A stretch of 26,061 nt of DNA from a virus. Where the stretch lies: positions 1-26,061 of the IMG/VR virus record IMGVR_UViG_3300046532_000070; one strand, given 5' to 3'. Numbering within the stretch: position 1 is the first letter of the stretch; each line of letters begins with the position of its first letter. A program made the position numbers and the translations under genes. A model generated the notes under the pieces. It was not told the origin of the DNA. It ran no database searches and worked only from the letters and a program-made list of their open reading frames with translations. Below are positions 21,238 to 26,061 of the stretch, piece after piece.

Positions 21238-21612
21238 TTATTTTTTACTAGACCCTGTGTATAGTCCGAACCAAGCCGCTCCAGCGCCTACAACAACACT
21301 AACTAATCCTGATTGTTCCATAGTTGCTTCTGCGCCTAATGCCATGTACCAATGTACTACTTGATATAGTAACACAATGTAAACTGTAATAAACACACGA
21401 GGAAAAATTCTCCAGCTATCTACAGCTTTTGCCATATGTATAAGTTTAACATAAGGATTTGGTCCTAGATCTTTTACAGTTGTATCAACTTCTAAGTCTA
21501 GTTTAACTTTGCGTGTTGTACTCTCTTGAGTTGCAACAACTACTGCATCATGTTTTGGTTCAACTGCTGGCCCAATGGGCTTATCTAAGTCTTCAAGTTT
21601 CTTTCTTGGCAT
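21238..21612 (-). CDS. Holin-like membrane protein, putative
   Basis: A 124-residue protein with a soluble N-terminal half (rich in Lys and Val, residues 1-60) and two hydrophobic segments: VFITVYIVLLYQVVHWYMAL (about 74-93) and GLVSVVVGAGAAWFGLYTG (about 102-120). The final SVVVGAGAAWFGLYTGS is like a C-terminal segment I recall from marine phage proteins annotated as holins. The position near the endolysin and spanins agrees. It overlaps the MscS-like gene by 20 bases. An alternative is a virion membrane protein. Confidence 0.5.
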   Translation of the reverse strand: MPRKKLEDLDKPIGPAVEPKHDAVVVATQESTTRKVKLDLEVDTTVKDLGPNPYVKLIHMAKAVDSWRIFPRVFITVYIVLLYQVVHWYMALGAEATMEQSGLVSVVVGAGAAWFGLYTGSSKK

Positions 21613-22039
21613 TTTTCATTTCCTCTATATTCTCTTTGTTAGCTTTAATTGCATCAGTCTGTGCCTGATCAATCATATCTTGTATGCGTCTACCTTTCTC
21701 AGCATCGGTATCTAAGTGCAAATTTTTATTAATAACTTTTTCTAACTTGTGAAACTTAATACGGTCGTTCGGAATGTATCTCCAAGTATATCCTTTAGCA
21801 GTATATACTCCAAACACACTTTCACGTAACCCTACTTTAACTATAATAGCATCTTCATCGTCTAATATAATAGCATCACCTTCATTAAACGCAGGATTCA
21901 TTTTAAACTTTAATCCTTGCATTAAATTTGTAGCAAAGTCTTTAAACCAAAAGGCCGCACTAATCGAAATTAGTATAGCGATCCACGGAGCCAGTACATC
22001 ACCGAGTTCCATTCCAAATTGGTCAAATATATTCATCAT
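21593..22039 (-). CDS. MscS-domain-like membrane protein
   Basis: A 148-residue protein with one N-terminal hydrophobic segment (VLAPWIAILISISAAFWF) that runs into a segment like the pore helix and beta domain of small-conductance mechanosensitive channels: FKDFATNLMQGL, then NPAFNEGDAIILDDEDAIIVKVGLRESVF, then YTWRYIPNDRI, matching the usual FK..NL..G, PF..GD.I, V..IGLR and .IPN order. A charged helical tail follows. It is much shorter than MscS (286) and lacks its first two membrane helices. The start is ATGATG at 22039/22036, behind a late promoter. It may permeabilise or stabilise the inner membrane at lysis. Confidence 0.65.
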   Translation of the reverse strand: MMNIFDQFGMELGDVLAPWIAILISISAAFWFKDFATNLMQGLKFKMNPAFNEGDAIILDDEDAIIVKVGLRESVFGVYTAKGYTWRYIPNDRIKFHKLEKVINKNLHLDTDAEKGRRIQDMIDQAQTDAIKANKENIEEMKNAKKET

Positions 22040-22042
22040 TAG

Positions 22043-22050
22043 TATTTATC
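22043..22050 (-). promoter_or_regulatory. Late promoter GATAAATA before the MscS-like gene
   Basis: Minus-strand GATAAATA 3 bases before the first and 6 bases before the second of two adjacent ATG codons. It lies just beyond the terminator of the upstream operon, so it restarts transcription for the MscS-like and holin-like genes. Confidence 0.75.
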
Positions 22051-22060
22051 AGTCATAAGA

Positions 22061-22092
22061 AAAGGTTGTCCAAAATAAATCGAACAACCTTT
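22061..22092 (-). terminator. Rho-independent terminator after the lysis operon
   Basis: On the minus strand AAAGGTTGT and ACAACCTTT form a perfect 9-base-pair stem around a 14-base loop, followed by TTCTT. It lies 6 bases after the stop of the S74-like ORF and before the late promoter of the next gene. The stem has only 3-4 GC pairs and the T run is short, so it may be leaky. Confidence 0.7.
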
Positions 22093-22098
22093 GCTTAA

Positions 22099-22278
22099 TT
22101 AGTTTATGCTTGGTAGCTTACTATAGTCTACATCAGCGTATTGTGTTTCAAGTAATTCTTGAGCCATTACACCGTGTTGTATTGCATTATCCCATACATA
22201 GTTGTATGTATAAGTGTTTAAGCCGTTAACTTTAGCTACAAACTGAACGTTTTCTTTCAAACGTACATCACTTGTCAT
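22099..22278 (-). CDS. Stand-alone S74 (endosialidase chaperone)-like miniprotein
   Basis: A 59-residue ORF. The ATG at 22278 overlaps the upstream TGA (ATGA), and the TAA stop is followed by a terminator. SDVRLKENV (residues 3-11), GLNTYTYNYVW (19-29) and HGVMAQELLETQY (35-47) match the conserved parts of the intramolecular chaperone of phage tail fibres (peptidase S74), usually the last 100 or more residues of a long fibre protein. Here it stands alone and is short, ending in VDYSKLPSIN. It could be a remnant of a fibre gene or a separate trimerisation helper. Confidence 0.75.
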   Translation of the reverse strand: MTSDVRLKENVQFVAKVNGLNTYTYNYVWDNAIQHGVMAQELLETQYADVDYSKLPSIN

Positions 22279-22559
22279 CGATTCTTCCTCTCTAGTTTAT
22301 TAATACGCTGTTCTAGCTCATCAATCTTTCGAGCAATATTTGGATTTACTTTCTTCCATGCATTAGGATCTTGGTTAAACCAAGTCCAGCCAAACCGATC
22401 TCTAACCGTATCTAAAAAACTGTCCCACTTTCCATACACCCATAATGATATGCGTGTGTCCTTCATATATGCAATAAACAATGCTCCAAAGATAGAACCT
22501 GCAATAGCTGTATACAACCATAGCATGTCGTTGGTCATTTCTCTTAGTATATCAAGCAT
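22275..22559 (-). CDS. Membrane-anchored coiled-coil protein
   Basis: A 94-residue protein with one membrane helix (LWLYTAIAGSIFGALFIAYM, about 13-32), a Trp-rich middle (WVYGKWDSF, GWTWFNQDPNAW) and a C-terminal coiled coil (NIARKIDELEQRINKLERKNR). AAGGAG lies a few bases before the ATG. No family was recognised with certainty; similar small proteins occur in marine T4-like phages, as I recall. Position between the lipoprotein and the S74-like ORF suggests a lysis or virion-assembly role. Confidence 0.65.
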   Translation of the reverse strand: MLDILREMTNDMLWLYTAIAGSIFGALFIAYMKDTRISLWVYGKWDSFLDTVRDRFGWTWFNQDPNAWKKVNPNIARKIDELEQRINKLERKNR

Positions 22560-22584
22560 AGTTTCTCCTTAAATTATATATGTG

Positions 22585-22592
22585 TATTTATT
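22585..22592 (-). promoter_or_regulatory. Late promoter AATAAATA
   Basis: Minus-strand AATAAATA in the 60-base gap before the gene that starts at 22559, with a normal leader of about 20 bases that contains AAGGAG. Confidence 0.6.
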
Positions 22593-22619
22593 CGAACTCA
22601 TATTCTTCTGAAGTCCACA

Positions 22620-22805
22620 TTAGAATGAACAAGTTACCTGACCACCTGGATTCACGGCACCTTTAATACGTTCTGTAGTTGTAGGGGGATTATCGCTGGA
22701 TTTAGGAGGGTTTTTAAACTCTATATCGACTGTAGCACCCAAGTCGCATCGTTGAGCAGTACATGCCGTCATAAGAAGTAATAGTAATACTACACAGTAA
22801 CGCAT
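22620..22805 (-). CDS. Small lipoprotein in the lysis region
   Basis: A 61-residue protein with a lipoprotein signal: MRYCVVLLLLLMTAC, with LMTAC as lipobox and C15 as the likely lipidated residue. The mature part is about 47 residues, Pro/Thr-rich with two more Cys (QRCD and VTCSF). Its start overlaps the stop of the membrane protein upstream (TAATG). Size and charge would suit an outer-membrane spanin, but a better candidate lies at 22993-23379. It could be a second spanin subunit or an exclusion lipoprotein. Confidence 0.65.
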   Translation of the reverse strand: MRYCVVLLLLLMTACTAQRCDLGATVDIEFKNPPKSSDNPPTTTERIKGAVNPGGQVTCSF

Positions 22806-22993
22806 TACTTCTGTCTAACTGAATCTATAAAACTATATACTCTACCAAATTGTTTATCAATACTGAATAAATCTTGTTGAATCATAGTTACTAGAAGTTG
22901 TAGCTCTATCAATGTTACTAAAGTCCATGTAGCCAATCCCATTAAGATTGTACCTAACAAGCCTATTAACATTGTATTAGTTTTTCTGGTCAT
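22805..22993 (-). CDS. Small single-span membrane protein
   Basis: A 62-residue protein with one long hydrophobic stretch (MLIGLLGTILMGLATWTLVTLIELQLLVTMI) and a charged C-terminal helix (FSIDKQFGRVYSFIDSVRQK). It overlaps both neighbours by one base (TAATG on each side). No family was recognised. The place between two lipoproteins suggests a lysis accessory, such as a small inner-membrane spanin or holin regulator, which is inference. Confidence 0.6.
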   Translation of the reverse strand: MTRKTNTMLIGLLGTILMGLATWTLVTLIELQLLVTMIQQDLFSIDKQFGRVYSFIDSVRQK

Positions 22994-23379
22994 TATTTCT
23001 TTTTAGGGGTTTCGATCGTTTCGTAGTATTCTTTATATGACTTAATAATTTCGTCTTGTTGTAGCATGTATGCACGTATCTGTGCAAAGTTTTTACTTAG
23101 AGCTTCGTAACCGTCATCTGTTAATCCAAACAACACAGGATCTACTCCACCTGCTTTAAGTTTAGCAAACACTTCGTCTGCATTATCAGATGTAATAATA
23201 GTCCATTTAATTTCTTCTAGCTTTGGAGTTAACGGTAGAGGCAACGCAAGAGGTTCTCTAGGAACTTCTGTTTTAAAGATCTCTAGATGCTTAACAGAAC
23301 TACATCCACTAATAAGGAATGTACTTAGGATTAGCAATACTAGGACACTCTGAGTTGATTTCAGACTTTTTAGTAGCAT
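22993..23379 (-). CDS. Outer-membrane lipoprotein, putative o-spanin
   Basis: A 128-residue lipoprotein. The signal runs to LISGC (C26), followed by a Pro-rich mature start (EVPREPLALPLPLTPKLEE) and a helical end (LSKNFAQIRAYMLQQDEIIKSYKEYYE). Its first 71 bases overlap the end of the coiled-coil membrane gene at 23309-23794 in another frame, the usual arrangement of spanin pairs (Rz/Rz1). It should sit in the outer membrane and link to the i-spanin. It is longer than most o-spanins. Confidence 0.7.
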   Translation of the reverse strand: MLLKSLKSTQSVLVLLILSTFLISGCSSVKHLEIFKTEVPREPLALPLPLTPKLEEIKWTIITSDNADEVFAKLKAGGVDPVLFGLTDDGYEALSKNFAQIRAYMLQQDEIIKSYKEYYETIETPKKK

Positions 23380-23794
23380 TTTTCTCTTTCTCCGTTAATG
23401 GTGACCCCATAGCAATTTCTACACATCTCATTGCTTTTGTAGTCGCACCGTTAATAACTCGTTCAACTGATTTAGGACGTTCATCTGCAAGTTTGCCTAT
23501 GTCACGTACTTGACCTTGACCGTTGATTTTATTAAAGCGTTTATCTAACGCTGTAAATTCAGCTTGTAATGATTTGTTTTGTGCATCTAAGTTAGCTGTA
23601 ATTTTTCTTTGTGATTCAAAGTCAGCTTTTGCTTGGGCAATCACTTGTTTTTGACTTTCAACACTTTGTTCTAACTTCAAATTGTTTGCTTCTGATGTTG
23701 CGAGATCTGACTTTAAAGTTTTAACGTATACAAATCCGCCGCCAGCACCGGCTAACATTATTACTATCATTGCAATCTTGATTGAACTAAACAT
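23309..23794 (-). CDS. Inner-membrane coiled-coil protein, putative i-spanin (Rz-like)
   Basis: A 161-residue protein. An N-terminal membrane anchor (IKIAMIVIMLAGAGGGFVYV) leads into a long coiled coil (about 26-90: LATSEANNLKLEQSVESQ, ASQ-rich repeats) and a Cys-containing end (MRCVEIAMG, NSECPS). This is the layout of an inner-membrane spanin, and the lipoprotein gene overlaps its end. An AGGG site precedes the ATG. It lies directly after the endolysin, as expected for a lysis cassette. Confidence 0.75.
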   Translation of the reverse strand: MFSSIKIAMIVIMLAGAGGGFVYVKTLKSDLATSEANNLKLEQSVESQKQVIAQAKADFESQRKITANLDAQNKSLQAEFTALDKRFNKINGQGQVRDIGKLADERPKSVERVINGATTKAMRCVEIAMGSPLTEKEKNATKKSEINSECPSIANPKYIPY

Positions 23795-23799
23795 AGTGT

Positions 23800-24648
23800 T
23801 TACCCTAGTAACTTTTTTATTGTATTTGGTCCTACTATTCCGTCAGCAGTTAAGCCGTTAGCGCCTTGCCATTCTTTAACAATACGTGCAGTACCTGGAC
23901 CAAAGATGCCATCAGCAGGTGAAATATCAAGTTTCTCTTGTACTTCTGCTACTAGTGGACCACGTGATCCTACTCGAATAGTTTGATTATAATCAACTGT
24001 TGGTTCTTCATAGTCGCCACCTAATACATCTAAAGCATGTATGTAATGTTTCTTACGATCTTCTAAACCAATTGTACCACCGTTGATACGTTTTGTTGCT
24101 CCGACAATGTCTTGACCGTCACAATATTTGTTTAAGCCGTTTGTATCCCAGAACCAACAAGCTGAGTCTAGTGCGCCTTTCTTTGTGCGTACATAATCAG
24201 TTGCTTCTTCAGGAGACATTTCAACTGCTTTACTAAATTCTGTATAGTTGTAACGCCCAGTTAGCTGTAGTATGCCACCACCTCTAAATCTCCAACCATC
24301 ACCACTAGCAGTATCGCCGTTGTCCATGCGTGAAGCGTAAATAACGTTTGCAATTTTTTCTGGTTGTCTGTGATATGGTTGTGGGTCTCTTCCTGCTCGT
24401 ACAAAGTACTTGCCGAATATTTTATTTAATGCACTTGCACTATAATTTAAGTTTTCGCTTAGTGTTCTAAAGCCACCACTTTCGTGTCCACACTGAGCAA
24501 CAAACATAGCAACTCTTTCAATGGAATTTACTTCCCATAACGGAAGTATTTCAAGCATTGCTTCATACCAATCCTTCCAATCATCTCTATGAATAAGCTC
24601 TTCAGCCATCCACGGTTCAAAGTCGAATTTAAAATGTTCTTTGGCCAT
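23800..24648 (-). CDS. Endolysin: GH19 lysozyme/chitinase-like plus peptidoglycan-binding domain
   Basis: A 282-residue enzyme without a signal peptide. Residues about 35-205 form a glycoside hydrolase family 19 domain: AQCGHESGGF (51-60) holds the catalytic E56, LSENLNYSA the second acid E65, and GDGWRFRGGGILQLTGRYNY (116-135) is the family core motif. Residues about 222-282 are a PG_binding_1 domain (GSRGPLVAEVQEKL, DGIFGPGTARIVKEWQ, DGIVGPNTIKKLL). It degrades host peptidoglycan at lysis; without a signal it needs a holin for release. The binding domain is at the C-terminus, as in several Gram-negative phages. Confidence 0.93.
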   Translation of the reverse strand: MAKEHFKFDFEPWMAEELIHRDDWKDWYEAMLEILPLWEVNSIERVAMFVAQCGHESGGFRTLSENLNYSASALNKIFGKYFVRAGRDPQPYHRQPEKIANVIYASRMDNGDTASGDGWRFRGGGILQLTGRYNYTEFSKAVEMSPEEATDYVRTKKGALDSACWFWDTNGLNKYCDGQDIVGATKRINGGTIGLEDRKKHYIHALDVLGGDYEEPTVDYNQTIRVGSRGPLVAEVQEKLDISPADGIFGPGTARIVKEWQGANGLTADGIVGPNTIKKLLG

Positions 24649-24660
24649 TCTCTAGGTTTC

Positions 24661-25371
24661 CTATTTTTTAAGGACTACTGTATAACCATTATTTTCAATT
24701 AATAGTTTATCTCCATACTTGCCTATATTGTAGTCTCCAATATATTTAGTAAGGAAAATTACTTCTGGAAAAGAATTGACATCATATTTCTCAGTAATCG
24801 TCTTATTAATCTCTGTAGTCTCACCAAAATCTAACACGTTGTATGTAAGTGCTTCTGTCCATATTTTGGTAAATTTAATTCTGTTTTCAACTAGGTCAAT
24901 ACTATCAATGTAACTCTTATTAAAGAAGTTCTTATAGTTGTCCATGTTACTTTCGTTAACTTTAATCTCGTAGTCAGCTTTGTCTAACGGAATAGTTTCA
25001 CCTAGTGCTTCCATTCCTGCATCTTGACTCTTAAAACTTTTATAATAACGGAATTTAAATTTATCAATACTAGCTAGTTTGCCTACACCGTCTAGCATCT
25101 CAATAATCTGAGTTGGAACATCTTTCATACGTTCAATTTCAACAAATACTTTATATGTACCGTCTGTTTGTTCGCCTGATGTAACATCAGCATCTAATAC
25201 AAAAGGATAACCCTTCTCAAAGAAATTCATTAAGTCTTTTGCTGGTGCTTGTGACATGCAACTAAAACTGCATACTACAATATCCTTGTCATCACCCATT
25301 TTACTTTTGAAACTATCAATTTCAAAGATAGGTAATATTAAATCGTTAAGGTCGCCTGCTTGTAATCCCAT
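24661..25371 (-). CDS. Conserved-looking virion protein, function unknown
   Basis: A 236-residue acidic protein with mixed alpha/beta character. MGLQAGDLNDLILPIFEID at the start is a pattern I recall from marine T4-like phages. Internal segments TYKVFVEIERMKDVPTQIIEML and KFKFRYYKSFKSQDAGMEAL suggest a virion component, perhaps of baseplate or tail. No domain was recognised. Its ATG overlaps the stop of the upstream gene (TAATG), and it precedes the endolysin by 12 bases. Confidence 0.65.
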   Translation of the reverse strand: MGLQAGDLNDLILPIFEIDSFKSKMGDDKDIVVCSFSCMSQAPAKDLMNFFEKGYPFVLDADVTSGEQTDGTYKVFVEIERMKDVPTQIIEMLDGVGKLASIDKFKFRYYKSFKSQDAGMEALGETIPLDKADYEIKVNESNMDNYKNFFNKSYIDSIDLVENRIKFTKIWTEALTYNVLDFGETTEINKTITEKYDVNSFPEVIFLTKYIGDYNIGKYGDKLLIENNGYTVVLKK

Positions 25372-25892
25372 TATACTGCTCCGCCTTCAACTGCGGCAGT
25401 TTCGCCTTCTTGTGCTATATCATCAATTGCTGGCTGTGTTGTTGCTACTGCTGGTTCTTTAACATAATCTAACTGTTCAGCATAACCACTATAGATATTT
25501 AATATAAGTTCTTTAGGCATTTTGATAGTAACTACCCAAACAGGTTCTCTATCTAGCTTGCCTTTTTTAGTACCAGGTCTAACATCATCTGGTTCTTTAA
25601 TCTTTCTAGGTTTTAATACCGCAGTTTTTTCGTATGACACATAACAGTCATAGTCTAGCAATCTCTTGCCACCTGCAGGGTCTGGCATTTTATCCTTAGG
25701 CCACATAAACGAAGCACTTACCCAGTGCCTAGTAATCATTGGTCCTTCGACTAATTCACCATCTTCCCAATTAGCATAAACGTAGAGGTCTAGTTCGTCT
25801 AATACTCTTTCGAAATCTTTCAATACACTCAAAGCGGTATCGCTTTCGTATATACTTTCGATGTTACTAATAATGTCTAATACGTCACGCAT
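25371..25892 (-). CDS. Conserved-looking virion-type protein, function unknown
   Basis: A 173-residue protein with a helical start (ILERVL-like: SVLKDFERVLDELDLYVY), a central beta-rich part (PMITRHWVSASFMWPKDKMP, GGKRLLDYDCYVSYEK, EPVWVVTIKMPKELILNIY) and a flexible Ala/Glu-rich tail. I recall the RHWVS..FMWP and GGKRLLDYDC patterns from marine T4-like phages, without a proven role. It is the first minus-strand gene after the divergent region and has a late promoter and a 23-base leader with AGGTGA. Confidence 0.65.
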   Translation of the reverse strand: MRDVLDIISNIESIYESDTALSVLKDFERVLDELDLYVYANWEDGELVEGPMITRHWVSASFMWPKDKMPDPAGGKRLLDYDCYVSYEKTAVLKPRKIKEPDDVRPGTKKGKLDREPVWVVTIKMPKELILNIYSGYAEQLDYVKEPAVATTQPAIDDIAQEGETAAVEGGAV

Positions 25893-25920
25893 GTTGTTTT
25901 CTCACCTATTCTTATACACT

Positions 25921-25928
25921 TATTTATC
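25921..25928 (-). promoter_or_regulatory. Late promoter GATAAATA for the lysis/virion operon
   Basis: Minus-strand GATAAATA, about 29 bases before the ATG at 25892. It has a normal leader, unlike the three late promoters that sit 5 bases from an ATG. Confidence 0.7.
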
Positions 25929-25978
25929 CGACTGCGATCTATAAGTGTGCAGTTTTGTCTTGTCTACTCGATGGTAAA

Positions 25979-26019
25979 TATTTATGTAGGACAGTTAAAT
26001 GTGAATCTACAGTGACTGT
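25979..26019. promoter_or_regulatory. Divergent intergenic region with a late-type element and a palindrome
   Basis: This part of the 157-base gap between divergent genes holds CATAAATA on the minus strand (25979-25986), inside the near-palindrome TAAATATTTA, and a perfect odd palindrome ACAGTGACTGT (26009-26019). A half copy, GACAGT, lies at 25990-25995. No good plus-strand promoter is clear; the best sigma70-like pair (TTGTCT at 25955, TATTTA at 25979) is weak. Confidence 0.4.
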
Positions 26020-26049
26020 CTTTATATTAACTCATGAAGGAGGAACTTA

Positions 26050-26061
26050 ATGGGTGCTAAA
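26050..26061 (+). CDS. Start of a plus-strand gene, cut by window edge
   Basis: Only four codons (MGAK) are in the window. A very strong ribosome site, AAGGAGGAA (26037-26045), lies at ideal distance from the ATG, so this is a genuine start and the only plus-strand gene here. The product cannot be inferred. Confidence 0.65.

Noticed and set aside
26034-26060. Eight-codon ORF (MKEELNGC) overlapping the plus-strand gene start
   Set aside because: It has no ribosome site of its own; the ATG arises from the bases before AAGGAGG, so chance is likely.
1-26061. tRNA genes, CRISPR arrays, insertion sequences or integration sites
   Set aside because: None was seen by eye in the short gaps; a covariance-model tRNA scan and repeat search were not possible here.

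Overview
The window looks like part of the genome of a lytic, T4-like marine myovirus that infects a Gram-negative host. Support comes from a T4-type family B DNA polymerase (gp43) and sliding clamp (gp45), many small proteins of a type I recall from marine T4-like phages, a lysis set suited to a Gram-negative envelope (GH19 endolysin, overlapping spanins, lipoproteins), dense packing and AT-rich DNA. Every gene is on the minus strand except one that starts at the last 12 bases. No photosynthesis genes are seen, so a heterotroph such as a marine alphaproteobacterium is as likely a host as a cyanobacterium (inference). No tRNA, CRISPR array or insertion sequence was recognised.

Layout in transcription order (right to left). 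25.9-22.1 kb: two conserved virion-type proteins, endolysin, i-spanin/o-spanin, small membrane and lipoproteins, and a 59-residue S74-chaperone-like ORF closed by a terminator. 22.0-21.2 kb: an MscS-like membrane protein and a holin-like protein. 21.2-16.7 kb: a small secreted protein, then an overlapping dnaJ, peptide deformylase, ClpA/ClpC-type ATPase run and an unknown gene. 16.7-10.6 kb: virion or prohead-associated genes, including a nucleotidyltransferase fusion and a HAD phosphatase. 10.6-9.15 kb: a 2OG-Fe(II) oxygenase, a DsbA-like regulator, a membrane protein and a small HAD protein. 9.1-4.4 kb: DNA polymerase, DnaQ-like exonuclease, NAD-dependent epimerase and sliding clamp. 4.35-0 kb: a TGT/DpdA-like base-exchange enzyme, a second 2OG oxygenase, an unknown, a QueD-like T-fold protein, a small unknown and a GT4 glycosyltransferase cut by the window edge.

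Two promoter classes are visible. Six sites match host sigma70 consensus (TTGAC[A/G/T], 17-base spacer, TATAAT or TATTAT) and serve the replication/modification genes, the dnaJ operon and the secreted protein. Eight minus-strand copies of the T4-type late element NATAAATA lie in or next to the structural and lysis region (10.6-26 kb). Three of them sit exactly 5 bases before an ATG, suggesting leaderless late mRNAs. Five proteins of the 10.9-15.4 kb block begin with a short peptide ending in [L/I]-x-E before a small residue, like T4 capsid-targeting sequences cut by the gp21 prohead protease. This suggests a set of packaged, possibly injected proteins, including two enzymes. The left end looks like a DNA-modification module based on 7-deazaguanine chemistry, possibly decorated further by oxygenase and sugar enzymes (inference).
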